DNA of 64,000 bases, from contig JAHRBS010000010.1 of NCBI GenBank assembly GCA_024305745.1, forward strand, positions 255,501-319,500, in the 5' to 3' direction. The notes under the pieces were generated by a model that saw nothing but the letters and a program-made list of their open reading frames with translations, did not search any database and was not told the DNA's origin. Positions 9,923-21,939 of this stretch are shown in pieces; positions within the stretch are counted from its first letter, which is position 1, and each line of letters opens with the position of its first letter. The position numbers and the translations under genes were made by a program. The DNA comes from Polyporus tsugae (taxonomy: Eukaryota > Basidiomycota > Agaricomycetes > Polyporales > Polyporaceae).

Positions 9923-12328
9923 ATGGAGTCGTCCACGGGCGCAGGCGGCTTTCTCTTCAGCTCGCCTGACGGCTTACAGTTGGTTAGGGGGGTTCTTTCA
10001 AAACATTTCCGCTATTCTCCTCATGACTACCAGCTGGAGGGTGTCTGTAAGCTTCTGGATGGTATCGACTTGGTCGCCGTCCTGCCTACCGGTGCCGGAA
10101 AATCTGGTTATTTTTCAATGTACATGCTCATGCTCCAAGAGCTTTCTCGAGAGCCGACACTTCAGCATCAGCGCGGTTCCATCCCATCGGACCCATGCAT
10201 GCTGCTTATCTACCCCACCAATGGGCTAGAGGAAGAACAGGTGCGGTACCCCAGCATCTCTTCCTTCATTCCTCTAACAATATAGCCAGGCGGCCTCTTT
10301 CATAGCCCTCGGGATCAAAGCCTTGGTAATCAACTCGGAGTCCACGTCGATTGCGCGCCGCGCAGGCCGTGATCTTTGGGTAGAAGCTAGGACAGGCGTC
10401 GCGATGCTCCTCATGTCACCTGAACAACTTGCGTCACCCGGATTCGAGTCGCTTCTCCAGAACCGTGCATTCAACTCACGCATCTGCGCTCTCGGCATTG
10501 ATGAAATCCATTTGCTCTACTCGTGGGGTCTACTCTTTCGGAAATCCTTTCGTCAGCTTGGTCATTCTCGCGCACGGCTCCCGGGACGCACCCGGTTGCT
10601 CGGTACCACCGCAACGCTTCTTGCTGGGCACCCACAGGATACCATCTTCACGTTCCTCGGTCTCCATTACGGGCAGTTCCACCTCATACGACGTTCGAAC
10701 ATCCGAGGGAACGTGCGCACCATCTTCCGGACGCTCACACATGGTATCGGCGGGTGGGCGTTCCCCGATCTGAAGTGGATCCTTGAAGGCAAGCGCAAGA
10801 CCGTGATCCACTGCCGCACCATTGTCCTAGGCTTCCGAGTTGCCATCTACCTCCTACGCCTTCTACCCTCGACGAACATCCATACACGGCGCATCCGGCT
10901 CTACAACGCGCTTAACTGGCCGGACTACAACGTTGAGACACGTCGTCTCATGCGCGAGGATCCTGACATGCAGATCATCATCGCCACCTCGACGTTCATG
11001 GTGGGGATCGATCTGCCAAATATCGAGGACATCGTCATTCTTGGTGCACTCCAGACATCGGACGAGCATGTACAGTGGGAGGGACGTGCTGGCCGGGATC
11101 CAAGTGTCGTGATGGACGCTCGCTGCATCACCTACGTAACCTCAAAATCGCTGGATGTGGCGCGGAAGTTGTGCGCTGGCGAGGAGCCTCGGTCCGTGAA
11201 GCGCGCTCAGGGTGGGACGAAGGGTGCCGCTGCCGTCACAATGGAGCTGAGTATGGCTCACCTGCTCTGTGCTGACTGTGCTACTCAAGAGCAGGATCGC
11301 TTGTACAACAATCCGTCGTCTGATCCTCATTGTTCATGCACTGGTTGTGCGCCCCTTTTCCTATCGCGCGAGTCAACTGTCTGCCGCTGTAGCGGGCCTC
11401 GCTGCAGTCCCGAGCCTGTTCCCCCTCCCAGGATGACGATGAAGGCAAAGAAGACGAACCCCATCCCTGCACGGAAGCGCCTTAGCAAGGCAATGCGCGC
11501 TGAAGGTACGAAGCAACTCATCGCATTCCGGGCCACACTCCACCTATCGCTCCGCACTTCCGCATCCCGTTTCCTACCCCCAGACGCCTTTCTCCCCGAT
11601 CCTATGATCAAAGCCCTGCTTGATCGCTTCCCGCTCATCAAGAGTGTCGATATGCTGCGCGAAGACATCAAGTCGCTTTGCGTGCTTAGCGCACACGTTG
11701 AGAAGCTCTGGGAGACCTTCGAGGAGATGGGTAGGGTGTTTGATAAGATGCACGAGGAGAAGGCGGCCGAGAAACGTGCTAGGGATAAGAAGAAGCGGGA
11801 GGGACAGAAGCAAAAGCGGGAAGAGGCTGGTAAGGTGGCTGACCTCTCGGACGCGCAGGTGACAGTAGTCGACGGGGCCCCTCCGCGAGACCCAATTGTA
11901 CGGTCCAAAGCGAGCCAGCGAAAGACAGATCGCTCGGACGGCGGCGTGGTCATCTGGGAGGGGACTATGGGAGCTGTTAGCTCGTCGTTCCAGATCAAGA
12001 TTGACAGCGTCTCTGGGCTGGTGGCTGATGCAGCTGCGTAAGTTGCATTACGGCCTGTACACTCACCTTCTACTTATTATCTTGCATCCCTGCACAGGAC
12101 CTCATCGTTCGAACATGCATGGAATCTCAACGACACAGTGCTTGTAGAGTCGACTACTACTAACACCAATCTGCCACCGCGTACTCGGAAACGGGCGAGC
12201 ACAGAGACCCCAATTGATTCACGTCCAAAGACTCGGGCACGTGTCGCTGCGGTAAGTGGATGCATTGCCTATGGCATGGCATTGATATTGAGTGATGTTT
12301 ACAGGACAAAGAGAACGAAAACCCGTAG
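9923..12328 (+). CDS. RecQ-like DEAD/H superfamily 2 helicase
   Basis: Exons 9923-10240, 10290-12037, 12098-12251 and 12305-12328 keep frame and give about 747 aa. Helicase motifs: YQLEG (Q-motif area); Walker A TGAGKS at about residues 56-61; motif II as DEIH near residue 177 in IDEIHLLYSWG (typical RecQ has DEAH); motif III LGTTATL; motif V IATSTFMVGIDLP; motif VI QWEGRAGRD near residue 368. A Cys cluster (LLCADC, CSCTGC) follows where RecQ proteins bind zinc. RQC and HRDC domains are not evident. The C-terminal third carries a charged Lys/Glu coiled coil. Function: ATP-driven DNA unwinding, presumably nuclear. The start ATG sits just upstream of the conserved region. It converges on the DUF6589 gene with a 16-bp gap between stop codons. 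Expanded RecQ-like families in mushrooms are often multicopy and transposon- or telomere-associated. Confidence 0.85.
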
Positions 12329-12344
12329 ATACCATGACCTAGTA

Positions 12345-15300
12345 TTACTCCTCTTGCAGGCTTATTCCCTCTCCCTCGTGCTCATCGTACATTGCTTCTT
12401 CCTCCATCGTATCACGCTTACCCACATGCACCAACTCGCTGGCAGTCAGTCCCTCGCTGTCACCATAGTCGACGACAAGTTCGCCATCCACGATTTCCAC
12501 TCGCCCACCAGTGAAACCTGGCTCATTAGGACCTTCATCCTCGTCGTCTTCATCGTCATCCTCATGTAGTATTGCATCGACTTCTATGTGATTTGTGGGC
12601 TAAGCAGTAGTGTATAACTGATATGGGAAATTTATTGCGGCTCACCTTCCAGTGACATGTGTGTATCCCCGGATGAGAGGCGTGCACGAGTGGATTTGTG
12701 GGTCCACTTCGCTAGTTTGTCCTTCACTAGACTGGCATAGCCATCACGGAAGGTGTTTGTTGTTGCAGCAGTATTGTATGCTCGCCCACGGCGAAACTTG
12801 TGAAGTTGCTTCTCTCGATACAATGTCAGCAGCGTGCGTATCTCCGGGCGGCTATGGGGCTCTGGGTGTTTGCCTCGGCGCTTTGCAAGACCGACACCCT
12901 GGCCCCACTCATTCTTCAACTCGATAAAGTGCTGAACGGTCGGGGCGACCACCTCTCGGAGGAACTTGCTATCCCATTCCATACCCTTCCTGGCCACGGC
13001 AGCCTCCAGTTCGCGATTGATGTGCTCCTCGTGTAAGTCGCCCTCGATCATCCGGCCTGGCTCTCCGGAGGGGTTGACCAACCAGTTCCGCAGAAAGTAG
13101 TTCCGAAGTGCCTCACTGGATTCAAGTTCGACCTGGCAGATCATTTCCAGCAGATATGTTACGTATTTCGAATGGCTTGAGCCCGCAAACTTGAACATCA
13201 TGACCTGGGTAAGTGCCAGTGTGAAAACCGGGATTGTGCATGCGGGGTGGAACAGCGGTGCTGACTACATTGGAGCGACTCAGAGGTGAAGGATGATAGA
13301 CTAACCTTCATATCATTCCACAGTCGTCCTACATCTCCCGTTGAGACAGCATGAGATGCGTCTCGTGACAGCATTGTGTCGAACATGAACATGATGGACT
13401 GTGCAAGAGTCCGGTCGCCCACAAACTTTGGAGATGCTGGTGCCTTGGTTTTGGATGGTGTATCGCTGTTCGAAGATGAGCTGCCAGTGGTAGAGTTTGA
13501 TCCACTCAACGATGCGGGGCTAGTCTCGGCCGGAGGTGCGTCTCCTGCAGGAGTAATTAGTGATGCCTCCTCTGAGTTCTCTTCCACGACTCGGACAGCT
13601 TCCGTCGCAATGTCGTCCCTCCGACCCATTACCCGGGGCCCAGGCTCCAGCACCGTACTTGGCAATTCCCATTCTCGTCCAACTCTCCATCCCATACCCA
13701 CAGAGGCTTCTCCTCCTTCTTGCGCTGCGAGCCATGCTTGCTGACTCGAGTATGCCTGATGGAGTTTGCGAGCATATTCTCGGAGGTCCTCAAGGGATGG
13801 AAGCTTGTTCTGGGCAGCAAGACCCTCGAAGTACGCGAAGACATCGCTGATTTCATCATCGGAGTCGTCACTCTTCAAGTGCGTTCTACATCCAATCAAC
13901 AACCTTCAGAATACTCATCATTAGTCATCAGTATGGACCAACCTCCAGCAATCCAGCATGCGTGCATCGAGTACGATGTATGCGACGTACAATGCTGGAT
14001 AGAAATCGACCTTCTTGAGGTTCGTGGGTCGCTTTTGGTCGATCTTTGCTGCGCTATGACCCGGTGTCGAGGGATCTGGGCTAAGGAAGTCACCGTAGTG
14101 AGTCTCGTAGACCATACTGAGATAGGTCCACTGCGTGTGCCATGTCTCGAGGAAGGGATATATCAGGTCAAATCGGCGAAATTTGGAGTCCTGGAACTGG
14201 AGCAAGTTCTTCATATGAATGAGCTTCTCATACGTGAGACCGTCTCCCCCGAAAGGGTCGAGTCGCCGTTTGTACTTGTTCTCGTGTTGACCAAGCTGAC
14301 CAAGGAAGTCGACCATTGCATCCCGTAATTCTGTGGTGATTGTCTCATTCTTTGCGGCCGGAGCCAGACAGTGGACTCGTGTTCGACGAGTCGGGACTAC
14401 CAGCTTTGCACCTTCAGTTTTGAACATGGTGGCGACGTTCGGCTTGTACTGTGCCAAGCATGGGACATAGTTGGTGAGCACTTGTAGCCACTGCAGCTCA
14501 AATGCGATGTCGAGGTTGTCGTAGTCAACCATGTCACTGAGCGCCTCGACAGTGAGTTGAGTGCGAAGGTTTTGTGAGATGCGATTCAGGCGGTCGTCCA
14601 CATCAAGTGCCGCAGGGTCAAAGTCGAACGCCTCGGACCATGTTGCCGAGAAACCAATCTTCATCGTACTCTCTCGTCCCATCCGTTGCTCACGAACCTT
14701 TGCAGTGGTCTGCACGTTGTCAGCCCGTCCAAAGCCTCCGCAGGATTCGTCCTGGCCCAGCCGATACAGTTCATCAGCATCCACCTTCGACATGCGTGCT
14801 AGCGTGCTGTATGTCGCGCTGTAGCTTGGAGTCTGCCCCACACGACTGTTATAGTCGAAGATTCCTCTCTCTGCACCATGCGCAAAGTGAAGGACTCCTC
14901 GAGCGGCTGGGAGCCGACGTGCAAATGCTGTGTGGGCAAAGTCGATTGAGCTGACAATCTCCGTTGCGACCTTGTTGAATTCCGGTGAGCCTCACATTCC
15001 ATAATACGTGGTGGTGTAATCAACTTACAATTGCCGGAGGACGACTTTTCCGGAACACCAAATTTCCCTGGAGATCTCGCCGAGGAGCAGGGGTTGCCAG
15101 CTTCTCCACCAAGTGCAGGGCCAATGGCTGATGCCGCTGAAGCAAGGTGCGCACCTCGGCAACTGTACGGGAGCTGATATCTTCCCAGGAAAGCTCATGA
15201 TGTCCACGCTGTGTGACTGCAGACCCATGAAGACCATGAACCCCCTGTACGGCATACTTCTGTTCCCGCACAAGGCGCTCCTCCGTGACCTGCACCGCCA

Positions 15301-15950
15301 TAGCCGTCATTGCAACATCTGCATGCCTGATCGTCCTCCAGGGAACACTCGGTGAGTACCTCGAGGGAAACTCCTTATCCTCCGATGTTGCTCGTCCAGC
15401 TGAATCCTCCATCCAGAATCCAACTAGATCTGCAGCGGTGTGCCTTGTCCTGCCACTGAGGAACATTCTGACGATGGTGCCGTGCCGGCCAGTGCGCTTG
15501 ATTGACTCCTCACGGGTACAGAAGACATGATACATAAAGTCGCCAATCGTCCAACCAATAGCTCTCAACTGGTCGAAAATAAATGCGACTTTGTCTTCTG
15601 GAGTCTCCGGTACAGGAGGGTCTGCATAGCCAGGAGCATGCAAGGGATGAATGTTGTGTTCTGAGGTATGCCCCTCTGAGGGGATAGCGGCTGCGTCGTC
15701 GACCGATGCGACTGGTAATACAATGCTTTGGTAAAGACTCACAGGTCATGTATTCCTTACATCCAAACAACTCACAGGTACCATACCCTGGAAGCAACTC
15801 TTCCTCTTCCACCTGAGGCATCCCAGGTGTTGTGAACATGCTCTCCTGCTGAATAGGGACTCGACGCTGAGGGGTTGCGAATGGCGAAGGTGCTACCATA
15901 TGCTGGGATGTGTTTGATGTATTGTGTGTGTTCTCTTGAGACCCAGACAT
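12345..15950 (-). CDS. DUF6589 family protein, complete six-exon copy
   Basis: Exons 15950-15776, 15711-15029, 14970-13943, 13885-13306, 13204-12646 and 12583-12345 total 3264 nt, exactly 1088 codons (1087 aa). Hallmarks of the large Agaricomycete DUF6589 family, in order: IGWTIGDFMYHVF; VEKLATPAPRR; DYNSRVGQTPSY; GGDGLTYEKLIHMKNLLQF; PFLETWHTQWTYLS; NLKKVDFYPALYVAYIVLDA; FAGSSHSKYVTYLLEM; LVNPSGEPGRMIEGDLHEEH; and a final acidic exon rich in Asp/Glu. The exon 4 donor is GTTAGT and the exon 3 donor GTTGGT, both unusual but frame-preserving. The molecular function of DUF6589 is not known to me; its high copy number in mushrooms suggests selfish or mobile origin. No stop or frameshift was found, so this copy looks functional. 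Its neighbour is the convergent helicase. Confidence 0.85.
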
Positions 15951-17078
15951 AGCAAAACTCCGAGTTAAGCAAGGCGAGACTTAGAGTGTATGGTAGTTAT
16001 GTGCAAGTTGTAGCAACCCCTATGCTCCATCACACAGGGTGGGCTAGTAACCGGCATCGAATGGGTGCTTATAGGAACGTCAAAGGTGTTGGAAGGATCT
16101 AGATCTCAATCTTACTCTGCAAAACATAAAATTTATCCTAATGGGTGGTATTTGATGTCATAAAGCTAATAGTATACTCATATTTCCTTAGTAATTTATG
16201 CCTGGGTCTCGAGAGGACGTCCGCATTGCTGGCGCTTATCTGCGCGGAGTACTGGAGCCGCGCTACGAAGTAGTACAGTTTGGTACACTGCCTAACGCAC
16301 CTGAATGAGCTTGAGAGCTCCTCTAAAGGATAACACAAGTTCACGTTGAATGTGGATTGAGTAAAGGGGTTAATTTCAGGGAGCATGGGTGTACCTTAGT
16401 ACTGGAAGACTGGGACGCAGCGGCTCGAGCCAGCATGGGTCTGTATAGCATAATTCCCATTGGTCATCGGGTCATCAGGATGACGAGGTCTACCCTCTCA
16501 TTGGTCACTTGGCAGATAAGCGCGCAAAGCTGAAGGCTCGTCTCAAGGGTCCCAATTTCGACGCGTACGCGAGCAGACCATGATAGGGAAGGATCGATTG
16601 TCATCCTGATCCGGTAATGGTCTGCCACGGAGACTACACTCGACCCCCTTGCAAGTCTCTCGCATGGTTAACCTAAGGCAATTGCAATTGCGCAAGTCGT
16701 TCCACGACGCGTGCGAGCCATGGCTGGTGCACGCACGTCTGACGTTTAATGCATGCCTATGGCTAGCGCTAGCATGAGGTCGGATTATCCCGGTATTCTG
16801 TGGTCCTCGTGTGTTCCATGTATCAATATTACGCTACGACAGGATCCAGATCCTTCCGCGTGTCTTTGTCTGCTCGGGTACTTGCCAGGAGGTGAACACG
16901 CAGTAAAAACGCAGGAAGAGTGCGTAACCCCTAACCCCGGCATAGGGTTTCGGAGACTCAATCGGAACAATCGGAGCCATTATTCCAGCGCCCGATGAGG
17001 AGCTCCGCCTGAAATTTGCCTCAAGTGCGCACGCTGAAAAAATGCGGAGTCTGGCAATCTTTTGCCCACCCCACCACC
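15951..17078. other. Intergenic region, divergent promoters expected
   Basis: About 1.1 kb between the starts of the DUF6589 gene and IMP dehydrogenase, so both promoters should be here. I see no open frame with recognisable content and no clear TATA element. Confidence 0.6.
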
Positions 17079-19105
17079 ATGCCCTCCGACGCCAACGCCC
17101 TGCTCGACCCCGCCAACGCCGTGGAGATCCTGAAGAGCTACGAACGCTCGGACGGGCTCTCCGTCGCCGACCTGATGGACTCGCGCGTCCACGGCGGGCT
17201 CACGTACAACGACTTCCTCCTCCTCCCCGGCAAGATCGACTTCGCCGCGCAGGACGTCAGCACCGAGAGCCGCATCACGCGCAACGTCGTCCTCAAGACG
17301 CCGTTCATGAGCTCGCCCATGGACACCGTCACGGAGAGCGAGATGGCTATCGCGCTTGCGGTAAGCTGCCATCGCTAGCGACCCTCGCCCGACAGCGTGT
17401 CCGATGTCTCCTATCCCTCTTCTTTGCAGCTCCTGGGCGGCATCGGTGTCATCCATCATAACCAGTCGGCGGAGTCTCAGGCGGGCATGGTTCGTGCGGT
17501 GAAGCGGCACGAGAACGGCTTTATCAACGAGCCTGTCGTCCTCAGCCCGAATAACCTCGTCGAGGATGTATTGGACGTGAAGGAGCGGCTTGGATTCGCT
17601 GGAATCCCTATCACCGGTGAGTCACAATGTTTATTGTTTTGCCCGGAAATCCGGCGTGCATTGTGATGAGAAATGTAACATTATAACCTTCGTTCTTCCG
17701 AACTAACGCCCATCCGCGTGATTTGAGGACATCCTTTCATTCCTTCTGAAACTTATACTTTTAGCCTCGTTCCGTTTGTCAGTGAGCTTACTTCCCAATA
17801 GACACCGGCAAGCTCGGCGGCAAGTTGGTCGGCATTGTCACGAACCGCGACGTCCAATTCCAGCCCTCGTCTACGCCGCTGAAAGACGTAATGACGACGA
17901 ACCTCGTTACTGGTTCGCAAGGTCTCACTCTTCAGGAGGCCAACACCCTTCTCCGAGACTCGAAGAAGGGCAAGCTGCCCATCGTCGACTCTCACGGTCG
18001 TCTTACCTCCCTCGTGGCACGCTCAGACCTTCTCAAAAACCACACGTTCCCTCTCGCATCCAAGAACCCCGAGAGCAAGCAGCTCTACGCCGCCGCTGCC
18101 ATCGGCACGCGCCCGGCTGACCGAGAGCGCCTCAAGCTCCTCGCGGAGGCAGGACTCGACATCGTCGTACTGGACTCTTCACAGGGCAACTCGATATTCC
18201 AGATCGAGATGATTCAGTGGATCAAGCAGACTTTCCCGAAGCTCGAGGTCATCGCTGGGAACGTGGTCACCCGCGAGCAGGCGGCGAACCTTATTGCCGC
18301 TGGTGCGGATGGTCTTCGTATCGGCATGGGTTCCGGCTCGATTTGCATCACCCAGGAGGTCATGGCGGTCGGCCGTCCTCAGGCTACTGCTGTATACGCT
18401 GTCGCAGAATTCGCGAAGAAGTTCGGTGTTCCCGTGATCGCCGACGGTGGTGTCGGGAACGTGGGTCACATCGTCAAGGCTCTCTCGCTGGGAGCTGGGG
18501 CTGTCATGATGGGTGGTTTGCTCGCTGGTACAACGGAGGCGCCGGGAGAGTTCTTCTGGCACGATGGCAAGCGCGTCAAATCCTACCGCGGTATGGGCAG
18601 CATTGTGCGTCATCGTCCGCCTATCCGTCTGTTTGCCTAGTCGTACTGAACGCTCGAGTACAGGAGGCGATGGAGCAGGGCAAGCCGGCGCCTGCCTCTC
18701 AGCAGCGCGGGGGATCGGGGCCTGGGTCATCGAAGCCGCCTCCGAAGTCCTCAACCCATGAAAACGCGGCGACGACGCGATATTTCTCCGAGGCGTCGGC
18801 TGTGAAGGTCGCGCAGGGCGTGTCGGGCGACGTCCAAGACAAGGGCACTGTGCACGCATTCATCCCCTACTTGTACGCCGGCCTCCAGCACTCATTCCAG
18901 GACATCGGCGTACGCAACGTGTCCGAGCTCCAAGACGGCGTACGCTGCGGCAACGTGCGCTTTGAGCTGCGTACAACGAGCGCGCAGATCGAGGGGGGTG
19001 TGCATGGGCTGAACTCGTGAGTTGCTCGGTGCCAAGCGTTCTTGCTGTCCGGTCTTGACGCCCATTTTCTCCGTTCGCAGGTACACAAAGCGGCTGTTTT
19101 CGTGA
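17079..19105 (+). CDS. Inosine-5'-monophosphate dehydrogenase
   Basis: Exons 17079-17360, 17430-17616, 17802-18604, 18664-19016 and 19081-19105 give 549 aa. It oxidises IMP to XMP with NAD+, the committed step of guanine nucleotide synthesis in the cytosol, normally as a tetramer. Signatures: [12 protein letters not shown] near the N-terminus; a CBS-pair region around [11 protein letters not shown]; the catalytic loop GSGSICITQ with Cys338; the phosphate loop [19 protein letters not shown]; and a flap ending RYFSEAS then [13 protein letters not shown]. The C-terminus matches the fungal enzyme ([13 protein letters not shown]). The last exon is only 25 nt. Oddity: a Gly/Ser/Pro-rich insert of about 20 residues ([18 protein letters not shown]) precedes the RYF motif in the mobile flap, longer than the yeast enzyme as I recall it. 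Intron 2 is 185 bp. Confidence 0.96.
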
Positions 19106-19714
19106 TCGCATGGTGGTGGTCTCGATTGTATGACATAGTGTTGCTCATTGTATCCGTCAGTTCTTGTATCATTTCACATCTACACCGCATATGACATTGG
19201 TTTGAAGGGCATTGTAATGACTCAGATTCGAGAACGAGTCCCGAGACCGATTTTCCCGGGGTTTCCATGTTGATTGATAGCTTCGCCTCGCCGCGCCCAC
19301 GTGTGCGAGTGGGTCTAACACGCTCGCCCCTTGACTTCAACAGACATCGTCTTCGGGCAGGTTCCTCTCGGAAGGTGGTGTTTGTATGCTGCGAATTCTC
19401 CGTGCATGGCAGTCCAGGGCGACGCTAGGTGGTCTGCCGGTACTGGAGGGTACTATTGATCCCGACGGCCGCCGGGCCCAACGGGAGGTCACCATTTTGA
19501 GCACCCCGCCCAACAGCTTGAAAGTTGTATCTTCGCCGGTGAATTTTCCGCACATTCCGCGTTGAATGCACAGTTGCTGATGGTGCTCGTTTCCGCTGTG
19601 GTTCCCGGTTCCCGTGGGGTAACAACGGATTCAGCAGGTTGCCAAGCTATTCTGCGAAGCGGTCGCAATGAGGTAGCCGGTGAAGTATGCAGCTCCGAGG
19701 CAGCGAGAAGGGGG

Positions 19715-19720
19715 TATAAG
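19715..19720 (+). promoter_or_regulatory. TATA-like box of the xylanase gene
   Basis: TATAAG lies 64 bp before the xylanase ATG inside a purine-rich stretch, suitable for a core promoter. The remaining 600 bp back to IMP dehydrogenase (19106-19714) holds no supported gene. Confidence 0.55.
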
Positions 19721-19783
19721 TACGAGAAGAAAGAGGTCTACTAGCGTTGTTGGGATCATCACCTACGCCCGCCTCTTCTCAAC

Positions 19784-21367
19784 ATGAAGAACCTTGCTGC
19801 ACTCGTCGCTCTCGCTACGGTAGTCGCCGTACCCGCCAACGCTGTCGCCGTCTGGGGCCAGTGCGGTGTGAGTATTGCTAGCTCTTCTTTGCTTGCTTGG
19901 ACGCTTACAAGCTCTATGTACATGTACAGGGTATCGGGTACACTGGTTCCACTGCTTGCGATGCCGGCTCGACGTGTGTTTTCGAAAATAGTTATTACTC
20001 TCAGTGCCAGCCTGGCACCGCAACAACCACGCCCTCGACGACCACGACCGGCGTGTCCGCGCCTGCAGCGACAACTGGACTCAGCAAGGCGTTTAAGGCT
20101 AAGGGCAAGGTGTTCTGGGGGACCACTTCGGACTCGGACCGCTTTAGCAACGCGCAGGACTCTGCGGTCACAATCCGCGAGTTTGGCGGCGTCACGCCGG
20201 AGAACTCCATGAAGTGGGATGCTGTGAGTCCCGTTCAAATATTCTGAGATCGGAAGAGACACGCACTCACTCACAGACTGGGGCTGTTGTACTAGACCGA
20301 GCCTTCGCGCGGCTCGTTCAGCTTCTCGGGAGCGGACGCGCTCGTCAACTACGCGACGCAGAATGGGATGCTCATCCGCGCACATACTTTCGGTACGTTT
20401 GTTCTGGTCTCGCGTCTCAAACCTAGGCATGTGGCTCATGCAGTACCCATGCAGTTTGGCACTCACAGCTCCCGTCCTGGGTGTCCTCGATTACTGACAA
20501 GGCGACGCTCACCTCCGTGATTCAGACCCACATTTCGACCCTCGCAGGACGCTACAAGGGCAAGGTCCGCTCATGGGACGTCGTGAACGAGATATTTAAC
20601 GAAGACGGTACGCTCCGGTCCTCCGTGTTCTCGAACGTCCTCGGCCAGAGCTTCGTCAACATCGCCTTCGAGGCGGCGCGTGCCGCTGACCCGAACGCGG
20701 TCCTGTATATCAACGACTACAAGTGAGCTCTCCTCTTCCCAGCACTCATAACTTACAGGATAAAATAACGCCCGTGCGATTTAGCTTGGACAGCGTGAAC
20801 GCAAAGGTCAACGGCCTCGTCAACCTCGTCAACTCGGTCAACAGCGGCTCTAAGCTTATCGACGCTATTGGCACTCAAATGCACCTTTCTGTATGTCTCC
20901 CGAGTCGCTTGCTCTGTACCGCAGCTGCTTATTTTCCCTTTTTCTCTCAGGCAGGTGGCGCGGGTGGTGCGCTCGCCGCTCTGCAAAAGCTGGCAAGCGC
21001 GAACGTGAACGAGGTCGCCATCACGGAACTCGACATCGTCAACGCTGTACGTAGTCTGCCGTCTCACACCCGTCCTCCAAGTTCAGGCCGGCTGACGGTT
21101 ATTTCTCCTACTACAGGACGCATCCGACTATGTTGCTGTCACCAACGCCTGCTTGCAGGTGCCCAAGTGCGTATCCATTACGAGCTGGGGTGTCCGCGAT
21201 CCCGTAAGCCTGAGCTTTTACTTTCTCCCGTCGCAGTCGCCCCGCCCCCGCTGACTAGTCCATTTTGCGCGTAGGACTCGTGGAGGGCGTCGTCAAACCC
21301 TCTCCTCTTTGATGCCAACTTCAACCCCAAGCCGGCGTACACCGCCATTATGCAGGTTTTGGCTTGA
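19784..21367 (+). CDS. Secreted GH10 endo-1,4-beta-xylanase with N-terminal CBM1
   Basis: Eight exons (19784-19867, 19930-20223, 20296-20392, 20455-20722, 20785-20890, 20951-21046, 21117-21203, 21275-21367) total 1125 nt, 374 aa. A signal peptide ([20 protein letters not shown]) precedes a CBM1 cellulose-binding module (VWGQCGGIGYTG, four Cys), a Thr/Ser-rich linker, then the GH10 barrel. Acid/base Glu204 lies in [11 protein letters not shown] and nucleophile Glu309 in ITELDI; substrate-site motifs [21 protein letters not shown] and YINDYNLDS are present. It would cleave internal xylan bonds in plant cell walls outside the hypha. The 3' exons are small and separated by 50-80 bp introns, typical of Agaricomycete GH10 genes. 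Nothing appears broken. Confidence 0.96.
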
Positions 21368-21939
21368 GCTTTCTGGTGTGGTCCGCTCTCTCTTTTCAGG
21401 CTCGCCGGGTGCAGTGGAGGTCGGATCCGTCGGTCTGTTGTACAGTGGAAATGTGAATATCCAGTTTACCACTTCAAAAATTACCTCATGTGATTTAAAA
21501 TGCGATGAGACTGGCAGTGAGCCAGCGTAGGGCTGGCGTGCGCCTAGAGTAACTTCTGTGCGAATGGGGTAGTATTACTCCCTAGTACCGATACGTTAGG
21601 TTCAATGGGCTTTACTGCGCCGGATAAAGTTCAATCGTCGTACGATTGCAAAAAAAAATTTCAGCTAACCTTGGACCACGGTCCGCTGGCACGTCCTCGT
21701 CCACAGCGTATACTGCAACCATGGCAAAATCCCTTACCAAGACCTTCAAAGCGATGAGAGGAGGAAGACCCCCGTTGCGGAAGGGTACCAACGTTCAACT
21801 CAATTGGTCCATCTAAGTTCTGTAAGTGCGTCTTCTCGCACTCTCAATGTCGCCTCGGAAGAAAACCGTCCGAGAAACAAAGTTGTTGTGTAACGAGACT
21901 TTGTTCCAATGAGGTGGGGTATTGACGTCCCGTTTACAG
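21368..21939. other. Intergenic, no gene seen
   Basis: Holds the xylanase 3' flank and a short A-run near 21650. No supported coding sequence. Confidence 0.5.
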
